Positions 10,251-21,625 are shown, counted from the first letter of the stretch. The stretch: 64,000 bases of DNA from Sorex araneus (GCF_027595985.1 NC_073312.1:10335426-10399425); one strand, 5' to 3'. Notes: generated from the sequence alone by a model not told the origin. A program made the numbers and translations.

Positions 10251-10251
10251 T

Positions 10252-10282
<31 letters not shown>
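10248..10282. repeat. (TTTA)n microsatellite
   Basis: About 8 units at the tail side of the SINE that follows, probably grown from its A-rich tail. Confidence 0.9.
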
Positions 10283-10447
10283 TGCTTTTTGGGTCACACC
10301 CGGCAATGCTTAGGGGTTATTCCTGGCTCTGCACTCAGGAATCACCACTGGCGGTGCTCAGGGGACCATATGGAATGCTGGGAATCGAGCCCTGGTTGGC
10401 CGCATGCAAGGCAAACTCGGTCCTGCTGTGCTATCGCTCCAGCCCCT
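10283..10447 (-). mobile_element. short-type SINE
   Basis: Full antisense body (TTGGGTCACACCCGGCAATG, AGGGGACCATATGGAATGCT) and head (CTGTGCTATCGCTCCAGCCC). Confidence 0.9.
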
Positions 10448-11699
10448 CAATACTTTACTTTAATTAAATATCATAACATAATTTTACATAATAAATAAAA
10501 TAAATATTTTATTTTAATAAAATATAGTGTAATATTAATTAAAAACACATCATTTTAACATAATAAATATAATGAGATAACAGATCCACACATTAATATT
10601 TTTACTTAATCATTAATTATTAATCATGAACTTAATCATTAATAATTAGCCTAGGATAAATTCCCTAATAAAAACAATTAGTGGAGGAATAATTTGCCCA
10701 TTGTAATCTTATCTTTTAATTCATCTTTAATGTTTCTTTTACTCTCCCAGATTCCAATCTACTTGTATATGTAAAGATAGACATTTTAAACATTTTTTAA
10801 TGATAGCTTATTAGGACTTTAATAAATCCAATGTGATACCGGCAATAAAATTCTCTGAGTACATTATTAAATAGAACAAAACTAATTATATCGCTTCTAT
10901 CCTTTCCATCAATATTTATATAATATAAATAAACCATAGTGTAACTGGAGATCTGAATCTCAATAATTGACTCTAATAGCCATACTAATAATTCATTCCA
11001 TGCCCTCAAGATAATACCATATTGTATTTCAGGAGGCGGATTTTAATTTCAAGGAAGGTAAACAGGATTAATTTCGAGGGCCTGCAAGATTCAGTGTAGA
11101 ACCAAAGCACTCAGTTTGATTATAGATTTGATAATTAATTAACATCTCAAACCCCCAAAGTATTACCAAATTACTGTCTAATTGGACTACACAATGAAAT
11201 TGACCATTCAAAAAAATGAACTTTTGAACTAATCCAAGTATTTAACGGGGATGCCGCCATGTTTGGTTGAGTTTGAGAGAATGTTTCTGATGGTTTTGGT
11301 TTGAGGGACGCCTCTGGGTCTGGTAGTCAGGGTGATTGAACAGGTTTAATACTTTTTTTGGCAACCAGACAAGAGCTAGCTAGCTGTGATTTGTTCCATA
11401 AATATCTTGGTCTTTTATTTTTCCTGGAAAGACATGATTTCTCTTCCTATCAAATACCTGGTGGCAACACATATCATATTTTTCATATAGTTGAGTCTGC
11501 ATTACGTCATTTTTTTTCTTGGGCTCAAAGGATTAAGATGTAATATCAGGGCAAATACCATTTGTTTATCTCCAGGGATCCTTATTTCAGTTGATTAGCA
11601 ACAGTTTTAAAAACCAGGGAAAATTAGGGTCTCAATTATGAGAGTCCACACCAAAATTATATTTTATGGTTCACCATTTTAACTTACTCTACTTAACAA
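10448..11699. other. AT-rich upstream sequence, no repeat recognised
   Basis: Very AT-rich at 10480-10700. No coding or repeat signal beyond short chance frames. Confidence 0.4.
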
Positions 11700-11895
11700 A
11701 TAAAGTGTTGCTCTGGAAGGACAGATCCACGCAGTTGAACTGGGGGGAATTTAAGAAGGAAGGGCTTTGGGGTGTCTGGGGAAGGAGGGGGGGTACACTT
11801 GTGGTGGGTGTGATGTTGGAATTATGTCTTTGAGAAATCATTATTAATAGCATTGCAAAGCACAGAATCTCAATAAACTTTTAAAAATATACAAT
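11700..11895 (+). mobile_element. L1-type 3' end, sense
   Basis: G-rich segment (GGAAGGAGGGGGGGTACAC) followed by CAGAATCTCAATAAACTTTT, a polyadenylation-type end. Confidence 0.45.
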
Positions 11896-12227
11896 GTCCT
11901 CATAATAATTGATGCTACAGTATATTACCTTTTATAGAGGACCGGTGAACAGTTATTAGTCATTCTTCATTTTGAGCTAGAATTTAGTAAGGCATATCAA
12001 AGATACTAATGACATTAGCAAATCGAATTGGGCATTTGCATTAAAAAGTGAAGAATGAGCAAAAGCTCCTGCTTGTGTAATACTAAGAGCTTTGAGGTGA
12101 GAAAGTAAGAAAAAAGATGTACAGAAAATAATTCAATTCGGAGTATTTTGGGTGCTAAACCACCGGTGTAAATGAACGGTGTCCGTTTTCGCCTATAATT
12201 AGCATCCACCACCCCCTTTTTGTTACT

Positions 12228-12368
12228 TATTTATTTTGGACCACACCCTGTAAGTGCTAAGTGCTCAGAGCTTACTCCTTGGCAGGTGCTCAGGGGTTCC
12301 TACACGATGCCAGAGATTGAACTGGAGTCCAGGACGAACAAGGCGAGGCACTATCTCCTTGACCCACA
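12228..12368 (-). mobile_element. short-type SINE
   Basis: TTTTGGACCACACCCTGTAA and CTCCTTGGCAGGTGCTCAGG. The head is degenerate. Confidence 0.7.
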
Positions 12369-12397
12369 ACCATCCATTTTAAAGACCAGAAACGATT

Positions 12398-12501
<104 letters not shown>

Positions 12502-12507
12502 TTGTTT

Positions 12508-12645
12508 GTTTATTGTGGTGGTGAGGCACACCCAGCGGTGCTCAGGGCGTACTCCTGACTGTGTGCTCAGGGATCACCCCTGGCGGTACTCGGGTGACCA
12601 TATGGGGTGCTGGTGACGGAACTGACACCACCTAACAAACCCACC
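12508..12645 (-). mobile_element. short-type SINE, head missing
   Basis: CACACCCAGCGGTGCTCAGG and GGGATCACCCCTGGCGGTAC. The sequence diverges before the tRNA-like head. Confidence 0.8.
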
Positions 12646-12879
12646 TGGTGCGTGAAATTCTGAATTTGGTGTTTTGTATGTCGTCCAGTCCTTGTGCAAT
12701 CCTCACAACTCTTCCTGGGGGAGGGGGGCAGGGATTATTAGCATTATTAGCATTCTTCAGGGAGAAACTGAAAAGGCTCAGGCCTGGCCGAGGCTAACCA
12801 GCTGCTGGGGCCCAAGAGGCCCATTTTGACCCCTGGCAGGTCACCTGTTTCCCCCAGCTGAGTTTAAACAGCGGCGCAG
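12646..12879. other. upstream edge of the CpG island
   Basis: Unique sequence with rising G+C content. No repeat seen. Confidence 0.5.
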
Positions 12880-13629
12880 AGAGCAGTGAGGTGGGACCAA
12901 CCAACGCCAGGCTCACTCTGGACTTCGGACGGCAGCAGCGGCGCCCTTTTTGAAGGCCTTTTACACATTCATTCATTTTTTAAAAAAAATTTTATTTGCT
13001 ACCAGATGATCCGCTGGGGTCAGGCGAGCTCCACGCTGCGGGCCAGGAGTCCCGAGCCCTTCTCGGACCCAGTGCGGCGGGCGGGAGGAAGCCTGGACCA
13101 CGCCCGCCTTCTCCCTCGAGGACGTCAACTCCCCCAGCTCCCATCGGGATCTGCTTTCCCAGGTGCAAAAACCTAAGCCCCCTGCGGGTGCACAGACTTC
13201 CCACTGCGCCCGCAGCGCCCACCGTGGGCGAAGTGGGAAGAAGCTGGGTGCTATCGATTGCCCATCGGGCCCAGCGGTGCCCTGGCAGCTCGTGGGGATG
13301 TAGCGTGCACAGTGAGGTTCCCACACACGCCGCCGACTACCCCCTTTCCCCCCCGCCCAAGCCTGTTTGCTACCGTCGGGGCGTCGTCACTGTGCCCCGG
13401 GGTGCAGGGGCAGTGGTGGAAGCAGAGAAAAGGGTACGCCGCAGCGCTCGCACCCGGGCGCCTCCCGCGCGTGGTCTCTGCGGAGGACCCCGAGGGACAG
13501 GGGTGCCCGCAGACCCACCCAGCTCCCAGCCCCCCCCACCCCGGGTGCCGCCCCCGCTGGCCGTTCGGTCCCCGCCCCACCCGACGGCCCGCCCCGCAGG
13601 TGAAGCGGCCGCCGACGAGGTGCGTGGGG

Positions 13630-13725
13630 ATGATCTCACTCGCGCGCTCCGCGCCGGGAGGTGCAGGAGGAGGAGGAGGAGGAGGAGGAGGAGGAGGAGC
13701 GGGAGCAGATCCCACTTCCGGGTAG
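13630..13725 (+). other. upstream ORF with an 11-glycine run in the probable SHTN1 leader
   Basis: An ATG at 13630 (G at -3, A at +4) opens a 31-codon frame that reads MISLARSAPGGA, then 11 Gly from the GGA repeat, then AGADPTSG, and stops at 13723-13725. The stop lies 106 bases before the SHTN1 ATG and in a different frame. I see no other ATG between them. If transcription starts upstream of 13630 this would be a translated-leader uORF that could limit SHTN1 translation. Whether it is in the mRNA is not shown by the sequence. Confidence 0.45.
13665..13699 (+). repeat. (AGG)n triplet repeat, about 11.7 copies
   Basis: This is a perfect AGG/GGA triplet run upstream of the SHTN1 start codon. 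In the SHTN1 frame it would read as 11 Glu codons (GAG), and in the uORF frame as 11 Gly. Purine-only GGA runs can adopt G-quadruplex-type folds (established knowledge), so it could also act at the DNA or RNA level. Confidence 0.95.
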
Positions 13726-13831
13726 TGCAGCCACACGCCACCGGCGTCTTGCTTCTTCTTCTCCCCCCTCCCCCCCGGTGCACCCCGCGTCTCTCCCTCC
13801 TTCCCTTTTCTTCCCGGCCCCACCTGCCAAG

Positions 13832-13889
13832 ATGAACAGCTCGGACGAGGAGAAGCAGCTGCAGCTCATCACCAGCCTGAAGGAGCAAG
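13832..13889 (+). CDS. SHTN1: SHTN1 (shootin-1) coding exon 1
   Basis: This exon encodes residues 1-19 (MNSSDEEKQLQLITSLKEQ) plus the first base of codon 20, matching the N-terminus of mammalian shootin-1. Shootin-1 is a cytoplasmic neuronal protein. It acts as a clutch linking F-actin retrograde flow to adhesion molecules such as L1CAM through cortactin, and works in axon formation and polarity (family knowledge). The start is the first ATG in the SHTN1 frame. It has A at -3 and A at +4, a good initiation context. The exon ends in a GTGGGC donor with a phase 1 intron. The frame stays open upstream to a stop at 13631-13633 but contains no further ATG, so an N-terminal extension would need a non-AUG start. 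The exon lies inside a CpG island. Identification is by recognition of the protein and by clean joining to four downstream exons. Confidence 0.96.
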
Positions 13890-14345
13890 GTGGGCGCGCG
13901 CGGGCGCCAGGTGCGGGCAGCGGGGGGCGGGGACGGCGCCGGGCCTGCGGCTGGGCGGGAGGTGCCCCGATGCCCCGGGGACCCCTCTTAGCACCGTCCC
14001 CCCCCCCCCGCAGAGACGCGCCCTCTCCGCCCCGCGGGCCGTGGGGGGATCCCGGGAGTCGGGCCCCGCGTGCGGGCGGCGCTGCCCACCGGGCGATCGG
14101 AGGGGGGCGCGGGCACCCGGGCTGGGCGAGGCCCCGCGACCCGGGAGAGGCGGGTGGGCAGCGGGCTCTGGGAGCGGGCGCGGGGGCTGCCCGGGGGCCG
14201 GCCTGGCTCTCCGGCCCCGGCCCCGGCCCCGGCCCCACCCTTGCTGCACGTTGGCACTCACGGGCCTGCCTGCAGCGCTGCCTGGGCGCCTTTCCCAGCT
14301 TTTCATTCCGGTTTGGTCTAGTTCTTCTTTCCTTACCCAGCTAGG

Positions 14346-15540
14346 ATTTTTTTTTTTTTTTTTTTGCCGGGCCACGATATGGTTGGTGTTCTCACTTCCC
14401 ATTTTTAGCCATTTATTAGTCAGTGTGTCAACACCCCTGCCAGCCTGTGGGCTTGCCGAATTAAGACTTGGCTTTGGTCCACGGGAAAAACCAGGCCACG
14501 CACACGCCCTTCTGCACTGCCTGGTAGCTGGAGATCCCTGCTGCAATCCTCCCCCTCCCGCTCCACGCTCAAGGACAAAGCCAAAATGATGCTTAGACTT
14601 GGGCCTGCCCGTTATCAAATTTTTACATGGTGATGATTACCTTGACCCAGGGGGGTTCGGGAAGATGCATCCAGACAGAGAGGAACCGTCCGGATTTAGG
14701 AAGTCAAAAAAGAAGCACGTGCTTTGCTGTCTAACTTGCTGACCTGGCCACTGCAGAGGAAGGGGCCAGATGCGGAGTCTCATCCTTGGTGCTCGGTTTC
14801 TGCGCTTTCACTTCTCTTGGCCCAACTCACCAACTCTGTGAACTTGGAGGAACCTTTCCCATAGGTCTTGTGAAAAATGAGGTCTGACCTGCCCCTCGGC
14901 CGGAGTGAAACCTGCTGATTTCCTCAGGTGCTGACCAGTCCTCTGACCTGCTGGCCCTTGAAAACCTCATCCATACCTTTGGTTAGGGTGTGGGGATGCC
15001 TCTGAACAAACTCTGGGAGCAAATTGCCACAGGACTGTTGACTCCCTGTGCCCCTGGGGAAATTGAGGAGGACACAGTGCATTCCTCTATGGTATCTAGT
15101 ATCTAGGAATTGTTGGATAAATATACTAGTGACTCTTGTCTTTCCAGGAGTTCAAAACCCTATTCTAGATTAGCCTAGAGTCACAACCTTTGGATATAGG
15201 ACAAGGGTAAAATGCCTGCATATGGAGTTTCTCAAGTATTTTATTGAGGGACTAGATCCTTTTAGCGCTTTAGTTTTAATAAGGAGATAAAAACTCAATT
15301 TATATCCTAGAGTGTTGGGGATTTTGTTATTAGTAGGATCTGTCATGGCCACCAGATTTTTGGATGGATGGTCAGTTTTCAAATAATGACAAGATTTAAA
15401 AATGACTTTATTCTGTATAATTTCAAGGGTAGGTTAAGAATGTGGAAAGCCCATAAATTGTTCATATTTAATTCTGGAACTCAGTGTTTGGTTGTTTTGG
15501 ATTTGAGAGTTGAGAAAAAGAAAGGATTTTTTGTTTGTTT
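14346..15540. other. 5' part of intron 1, unique sequence
   Basis: No SINE or L1 from about 14350 to 15530, with moderate G+C falling to AT-rich. The proximity to the promoter makes first-intron regulatory sites plausible, but none can be named. Confidence 0.35.
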
Positions 15541-15544
15541 GTTT

Positions 15545-15705
15545 GTTTGGGGGCCACAGCAGGTGTGCTCAGGGGCTACTTTGTGTTCAGGGGATAATTC
15601 TTAGAGGTGCTCTGGAGCCATAAATTATGTTAGGAGCGAACCACACTAGGCTATATGCAAGGCAAGCGTCTTAACCCCAGTACTTTTGCCAACCTCCTAA
15701 GGGAG
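15545..15705 (-). mobile_element. short-type SINE
   Basis: A GTTT-type tail and GGGGGCCACAGCAGGTGTGC, ending ATGCAAGGCAAGCGTCTTAA. Confidence 0.8.
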
Positions 15706-16136
15706 GATTCTTAAGTTTCTGGTTCTTTCCCATATTGCAAAACAAGTCCACGGATGATATATTTCCTTGATTGTATCTTAAAGGTCATAAAACATACTGT
15801 GAATTTTGTTTTTTTTTTTAAAGGCGTGTTTTCATTTTTAAAGGATATTTAGTTCAGCTCAATAGGTGTTGGGATTAGATTTTTTTTTTTTATCTCACAG
15901 TATAGTTTTTATGTATCTCAAATCCAGGGTGTGTATTTGTCATGGACTGTTGACTTATTTCAAGAATATTGTATCTTGACATGAATGGGGAGGCTTGGGA
16001 TTTGAGCATGATATATTGGGAGTCAATTTTGTAAGTTGACAGTATCTATGATTTATTTTTGAAAATAAACAGTTTTATTTTACTGCCTATTAACACTTAA
16101 ATGATTTCATTACCCCTATTTAATGTGAGTAATAAC

Positions 16137-16273
16137 TTTTTTTTTTTTTGCCTTTTGGGTCACACCCAGCGATGCTCAAGTGTTACTCCTGGCTCTGCAC
16201 TCAGGAATTACTCCTGGTGGTGCTCGAGGACCATATGGGATGCTGGGAATCAAACCTGGGTCGGCCGTGTGTG
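16137..16273 (-). mobile_element. short-type SINE, head truncated
   Basis: A T12 tail, CCTTTTGGGTCACACCCAGC and GACCATATGGGATGCTGGGA. It stops at the GGTCGGCCG motif. Confidence 0.9.
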
Positions 16274-16289
16274 AATAAGAACTTGACTT

Positions 16290-16600
16290 AAATACTCTTG
16301 ACCTTTTTCAATTAAAATTTTTTTAATTAAATTTAATTTTTGTTATGGCACCATGATTAAAAAAGTTATAGTTGAGTTTTAGGCTTACAGTGTTCAAGTA
16401 TCAGTCTCACCATCAATGTCAACTTCTTTCCACCTATGTCCTCAGATACACCCTTCCACCCCATCTTCACCCCTACCCTATCAACGTGCGTGCGCGAGAG
16501 TGCGCGCGCGCACACACGCACAGAGCCTGCCTTCTTAACCAGCACATCATTGACTTTGTTTATTCTAGTTAACTTTAACTTTGGTTATTCTTTTTTTTTT
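16290..16600 (-). mobile_element. L1 3' end, antisense, with CA/CG dinucleotide run
   Basis: GTTATGGCACCATGATTAAA followed by TTCAAGTATCAGTCTCACCA is the usual order of the L1 3' end here. A short GCGCGCGCACACACGCAC stretch lies near 16502. Confidence 0.5.
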
Positions 16601-16634
16601 AAAAAAAATGATGAGTAGATGTTCATCCATCCCT

Positions 16635-16760
16635 TAACAAAATTTCAGAGTATCGACCATATATGAAACCCATATGCTGGGTACTGGGATATAAATAGTG
16701 AGCCAGATAGAGTATATTAGTTTATAGTCTAATAGAACCGATGTCATTATTAAAATAATT
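16635..16760 (-). mobile_element. L2 3' end, antisense
   Basis: CATATGCTGGGTACTGGGAT and TTTATAGTCTAATAGAAC fit the reverse complement of the L2 3' region, with heavy decay. Confidence 0.4.
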
Positions 16761-18138
16761 ACATACAGAATTTTGTACAATTTCAGGTCTTAGAAATGCA
16801 GTCGTTGGGAGGCATGCCCCAGTAACTGTCCAGTTCACATTCCTTCATGCAGTATTTCGCTTCTCTGTATGCCAGTCAACATCAGTCAGTAGTAATCTTT
16901 ACAAATTTTGACAGCCTAATAAGTTTCTTAATTTTAATCAGCCTGATGAATAAAATGGCACTTTTAATTTTTATTATTGATTATTGATAAGGTTGTTTAT
17001 ATATTTTTACACCGCTACTGACCATTTAGGCTTTATGATTCTTTCCAGAGGGAGTTTTCAGTCTAAAATTTGACCCCAGTCTCAAGGAGGGTGCTCCGAA
17101 AGAAGCTTCCTTATCTACTCGAAGTGGAAAGCTGACAACAGCCTCCCTTAATGTGAAGCCGTCAGTGGTGTGGTGAATACGGTTGCTTTTGACAAAAGTT
17201 GTGAAATGTAATGACGGAGTCTGTCATAATATGAACAATCTCTAATTTATACTTACCATTCCCTAAGCTCTATGTCTTATAAATCCCACCCACTTCTGAA
17301 TTACTTCAAAACATTGTATGTTCCCTTCTAGTGAATGGTATAATTAGCTATATTATGTCTTTCTAGAAAGTTATATTATTGTCCCTTTAAAAAAAATTAG
17401 CCAGTGTGTGATTGCTTATGTTCAAGCAGATGTTGAGGTAATGAGGTAATTCTCCTTTTGTCTTTTTGGGGCCTTTATTTTATTGGACTGATTGACATCT
17501 TTAATGCTTCGAGAAATGGCACTTGGGATACTATTTCCGATGCATATTTCCTAGCTACTAAAGTGGACATTTCCCTTACAAAACATCGTACAATTTGCTC
17601 TTGCTCCGGAGTTCTACTAGAAAATGATAGACTTAGTTCAGCGTTTGTTTAAGGTACATGATTTTCTTTATAATTCTTTCCACCCACAAGTGTTGAATAT
17701 TCATAGCCAGGCACTGTGCTAGGCATTGGAGATAAAGAGATAAATAAAATCTTGTTCCTGCTGGCTAGGAGTTCTTAGTCTGGAGATAGTGTAGACATGT
17801 AAATTTCAGTAAGATTGATTTGGTCAAATTTGGGTCTTATGCTAAACCCTTTGGCTTAAGGCCAGGGAAGGGCAGGAAAGACCTTGACTAGTGGCCCTCA
17901 CCGTCCAATAGATTAGAGTAGTCATCTGAAAATTCATGGTAGTGTGTATTACTACCAGAAGGAAATCAGGCTGAGTAAAGAGAAACAACAGGTTCCCGTT
18001 AACCTGGTGTGCACCTGTCCTTTGAAGTTTGCTGAGGAAGTTTTAGAGAAAGTGATCGATTGCCACTTTGTGATAACATGATGATAACATCCACATTACG
18101 ATAAGGATGTTCTGACATCAGACCAAAACAACAAATAA
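16761..18138. other. intron 1 sequence with little recognisable repeat
   Basis: Mostly unique AT-rich sequence, apart from an L2 fragment near 17700. Confidence 0.4.
17695..17800 (-). mobile_element. L2 3' end, antisense
   Basis: GCCAGGCACTGTGCTAGGCA and GGAGATAAAGAGATAAATAA match the reverse complement of the L2 3' end. Confidence 0.65.
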
Positions 18139-18335
18139 ATGGGGCTGGAGTGATAGCACAGTGTAGGGCATTTGTCTTACATGCCGCCCGGCCAAGCCGG
18201 GTTCCATTCCCAGCATCCCATATGGTCCCCCGAGCACCGCCGGGAGTGATTCCTGAGTGCAGAGCCAGGAGTAACCCCTGAGCATCACTGGGTGTGACCC
18301 CAAAAGCAAAACAAACAAACAAAAACAAATAAATA
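18139..18335 (+). mobile_element. short-type SINE
   Basis: Head GGGGCTGGAGTGATAGCACA, body ATCCCATATGGTCCCCCGAG, tail AGCAAAACAAACAAACAAA. Confidence 0.93.
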
Positions 18336-18814
18336 AACAGACTCAAAGTTGTGACTTCTTCCTGGGCTAAATGCCACTAAATATTGATATCCTGGGGTGA
18401 GGTAGTAGGATTTAGAACCAGGTGCCTTCCTTTCGTCTTTAGAGCTAGTGATGAAGGTTCCATTCACCCGGAGAGATGGCTGCGCTTCTTGGCGCTGAGT
18501 CAGCCCTTTATAAAGGGTTTTGGTATTCCTTGCTTCGAGGCTAGAAAGTCACTAGAGCAGTATTTTGGCAAAGGGGACTAAAAAAAAAAAACCCATTGGC
18601 CTTGCCTATCACAGTTGATTATCAGTTAAGAACAGCTGAGGCATTGTTCATTTTTTAATCCATGTGAAGTCTGTCTGAAATAAGTGGTTGCCTTGGTGTC
18701 AGTTGCAACCTTGTCTTTGCAGCACTATTTGGTCATATGTGTGGCTAGAGGGCACATAGATACCTGTAGATTCATAAGTTAATGAAAACAAGACAGGTGG
18801 GGAGATAACTTAAA

Positions 18815-18945
18815 GGGCCAGAGTAGCGCATGCCCCACTTGCAAATTCTCTCAGGCACTGCATGGCCTACCCAGCCCCCGCAGGCTTTGGACTGAGTTCT
18901 CCTGAACACTGCTTGGGAGCCCTTCCCCCCAAAAAAAAGAAAACA
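18815..18945 (+). mobile_element. decayed SINE
   Basis: GGGCCAGAGTAGCGCATGCC and TCCTGAACACTGCTTGGGAG with a short A-rich end. Confidence 0.5.
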
Positions 18946-18984
18946 AAAGGAGGTAAATTACCCCCCCCCATTTGTTATACTTTT

Positions 18985-19152
18985 GTTTGTTTGGGGGCCC
19001 TCCCCAGCAGTGCTTAGGGTTTATGCCTGGCTCTGTACTCGGGGATCACTCCTGGCAGTGTTTGGAGGGACCTTATGGTGCTGGGGATCGATTCAGGCTC
19101 AGCCACCTGCAAGGCAGGCACCTTCTCCCTGGAGCAGATCTCCATTCCCCAT
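18985..19152 (-). mobile_element. short-type SINE
   Basis: GGCTCTGTACTCGGGGATCA, GGTGCTGGGGATCGATTCAG and CCACCTGCAAGGCAGGCACC. Confidence 0.85.
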
Positions 19153-19195
19153 ATGCCATAGTTTTGTAAAATTTATATTGAAATTCTTTTGCTTT

Positions 19196-19275
19196 TGAGA
19201 TCAGACATGTGGCTTAAGTGGTAGAGTGGACGCCGTGCCTGTTTGAGGCCCTGGGTCTAATTTTGGCTGCCCTAC
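19196..19275 (+). mobile_element. possible tRNA-derived (ID-like) SINE fragment
   Basis: GTGGCTTAAGTGGTAGAGTG followed by TGAGGCCCTGGGTCTAATTT recalls a tRNA-like head. Confidence 0.3.
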
Positions 19276-19330
19276 TCAGGTATTTCTTCCACCCCAGTGG
19301 CCCCTTCGAACCTCTGTATTTTTACTTACC

Positions 19331-19494
19331 TTGTTTGGGCCACACCCAGCAGTGCTTAGGGCTTACTCCTGGCTCTGCAGGGATTGCTCCTGTCCGGCTT
19401 GGGGGACCATATGGGATGCCGGAAATCAAATCTGGGTCAGCTCTGTGCAAGGCAAATGCCCTATCCACTGTACTATCACTCCAACCCAACCCTT
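19331..19494 (-). mobile_element. short-type SINE
   Basis: GGGCCACACCCAGCAGTGCT through CTGTACTATCACTCCAACCC. Confidence 0.88.
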
Positions 19495-19507
19495 TTCTAA
19501 AAAGTCC

Positions 19508-20690
19508 TTTTTTCAAATTATTATTAATAAATCACCATGAGGTACAGTTGCAGACTTACAAACTTCTGTGCTTGCATTTCAGTCATATAATGGTCAAGTA
19601 TCCATCCCTCCACCAGTGCCCATTTTCCAACACCAATGGTCCGAGCATCCTTTCCACCACCCCCAACCCTGTTCCCCCTACCTCGCCTCTGTGGCAGGGC
19701 ATTCCCTTTTGCTTTCTCTCTCTCTTCTTTTGGGTATTGTGGTTTGCAATGCAGGTATTAAATGGCCATCATGTTCGGTCTATAGTCTGCTTTCAGGGTC
19801 CGTCTCCCATCCCAAGCGAATCCTCCTAGCACCATTTATTTGGTGATCCCTTCTCTAACTGAACTGCCTTTCCCCTCAGTATTTGAGGCCAGCTTCTAAG
19901 TTGTGGGGTAATCCTCCCAGTACTTATCTTTAATAATCTTGGGTGTTAGTCTCCCATTCTGTTACTTCATATTCCACAAATGAGTGCATTTTTTTTTTTT
20001 TGCTTTTTGGGTCACACCTGGTGATGCACAGGGGTTACTCCTGGCTCTGCACTCAGGAATCACTCCTGGCGGTGCTCAGGGGACCATATGGGATGCTGGG
20101 AGTCGAACCCAGGTTGGCTGCATGCAAGGCAAACGCCCTACCCTCTGTGCCATTTCTCCAGCCCCGAGTGCAATTTTTCTACATTGGTCCCTCTCTTTCT
20201 GACTCATTTCACTTAACATGATACTTTCCATGTTGATCCATCTATATGCAAATTTCATCTTTTCTAATAGCTGCATAATATTCCATTTGCGTAGATGTAC
20301 CAGTGTTTCTTTAGCCAGTCATTTGTTCTCTGGCACTCGGGTTTTTTCCAGATTCTGGCTATTGTGAACAGTGCAGCAATGAACATACAAGTGAAGATGT
20401 CATTTGTACTATACTTTTTTTGCATCTTCTGGGTATATTCCCAGAAGTGGTATTGCTGGGTCAAATGGGAGCTCAATTTCTAATTTTTTAGGAGCATCCA
20501 TATTGTTTTCCAAAAGGGCTGAACCAGTCGGCATTCCCACCAGCAGTGAAGAAGAGTCCCTTTCTCCCCACTTCCACGCCAACACCAGTTGCTTTTGTTC
20601 TTTTGAATGTGGGTCAGTCTCTGTGGTGTGAGGTGACATCTCATTTGTAGTTTTGATCTGCATCTCCCTGATGATTAGTCACGAAGAGCA
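19508..20690 (-). mobile_element. L1 3' UTR plus ORF2 C-terminus, antisense, split by a SINE
   Basis: The 3' end lies at the left (TTATTAATAAATCACCATGA). On the - strand 20409-20663 still reads an ORF2 C-terminal stretch with ELPFDPAIPLLGIYPEDAKK, the conserved motif of mammalian L1 ORF2. The frame is short and lacks the endonuclease and reverse transcriptase, so this is a 5'-truncated, dead copy. A SINE sits at 19988-20165. Confidence 0.88.
19988..20165 (-). mobile_element. short-type SINE inserted in the L1
   Basis: Full element (TTTTTGGGTCACACCTGGTG to CATTTCTCCAGCCCC), with GAGTGCA repeated at both borders (19982-19988 and 20166-20172) as a short target duplication. It splits L1 sequence that is continuous in other copies. 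Confidence 0.92.
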
Positions 20691-20719
20691 TTTTTTTTCA
20701 TGTGCCTTAAAAAGCCCAC

Positions 20720-20720
<1 letters not shown>

Positions 20721-20818
<98 letters not shown>

Positions 20819-20821
20819 TCC
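20721..20821. repeat. (TTTC)25 microsatellite
   Basis: Uninterrupted tetranucleotide run next to the antisense SINE at 20855. Confidence 0.97.
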
Positions 20822-20854
20822 TTCTTCTTTTTCTCTTTCCTTTTTTTTTCTTTA

Positions 20855-21075
20855 TCATACCCAGTGGGGAGGAGGAGGAAGGTGACTTATGGTCACTCCT
20901 AGATGTGGTCCATGGCTGCGAAGTGCTGCTGTGTGGCTCAGTGCTAGGTCACGCAGTGTTTGTATTAAGGGGCCATGAAGGCAGTGCTGGGGGACCCTGG
21001 GGTGCTGAGGATTAAACCCAGAGCCTTGTACATTCTAGGCACGTGATCTGTCACTTGAGTATCTCCCCAGCCTAA
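20855..21075 (-). mobile_element. decayed SINE
   Basis: ATCATACCCAGTGGGGAGGA, GACCCTGGGGTGCTGAGGAT and GAGTATCTCCCCAGCC. Confidence 0.6.
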
Positions 21076-21194
21076 AGTATTTGCCTCTGTTGAAAAAAGA
21101 AGTACACAAAGCATAAATGAATGTTGCAGTGAGATTTTTTTTAAGTACTTATGGGGTTTGACATGTTTCCACCATTATATTGTTAGAATGTTAG

Positions 21195-21346
21195 AATTTT
21201 TATTTAAAAACTACAGAATAGTTTTATTACTTCTAAAGTTCCCCCTCTTGCCTCTCTCTTACTTCTTTGCTCCTTTTTTCTGCCTGAAATGGCCACCACC
21301 ACTACTGATCTTTTTATTCTCCCCTCCCCTACCTTATGGCAGGTAC

Positions 21347-21403
<57 letters not shown>

Positions 21404-21625
21404 CATTATGGTTTGCAATATAGATACTGAAAGGTTATCATGTATATCCGTTTACTTACTTTCAACACTCAGGTCTTGTCCAGAGTGATCACTTCCAACT
21501 ATTATTGTCATCCTGGTCACTTCTCTATCCCAATTATCACTGATCTTTTTACTGGTTGCATAGTTTGGCCTTTTCCAGAATGTCATATTGTTGGAACTAT
21601 ACTTTTATGTAGTGCCTTTAGATTG
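21195..21625 (-). mobile_element. L1 3' portion, antisense, with internal (CT)25
   Basis: ATTATGGTTTGCAATATAGA and GGTTATCATGTATATCC match the L1 3'-UTR order seen elsewhere. 21352-21401 is a CT run. The end near 21575-21620 resembles older L1 ORF2-proximal sequence. Confidence 0.6.
21352..21401. repeat. (CT)25 microsatellite
   Basis: Perfect CT run within L1-derived sequence. Confidence 0.97.

Larger units (their letters stand above)
12880..14345 (+). promoter_or_regulatory. SHTN1: CpG island and probable SHTN1 promoter
   Basis: This stretch is strongly G+C rich and full of CG dinucleotides, in contrast to the AT-rich flanks, and it surrounds the first coding exon. It holds several GC-box-like motifs, for example GGGGGCGGGG near 13921 and CCGCCCCGC near 13590. 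There is no clear TATA box next to exon 1, as is usual for CpG-island promoters. The transcription start cannot be fixed from sequence. The many long overlapping open frames here on both strands are a by-product of the low stop-codon frequency. Confidence 0.85.

Noticed and set aside
12973..14618. Many long overlapping frames on both strands (up to 279 codons)
   Set aside because: They lie in the CpG island, where stop codons are rare. Their products are low-complexity Pro/Arg/Gly/Ala, and they overlap one another in several frames. Only the short SHTN1 exon 1 frame has family support.
20409..20663. 84-codon frame with ELPFDPAIPLLGIYPEDAKK-like residues
   Set aside because: A genuine remnant of L1 ORF2, but an isolated C-terminal fragment of a 5'-truncated copy, so annotated as a mobile element and not a gene.
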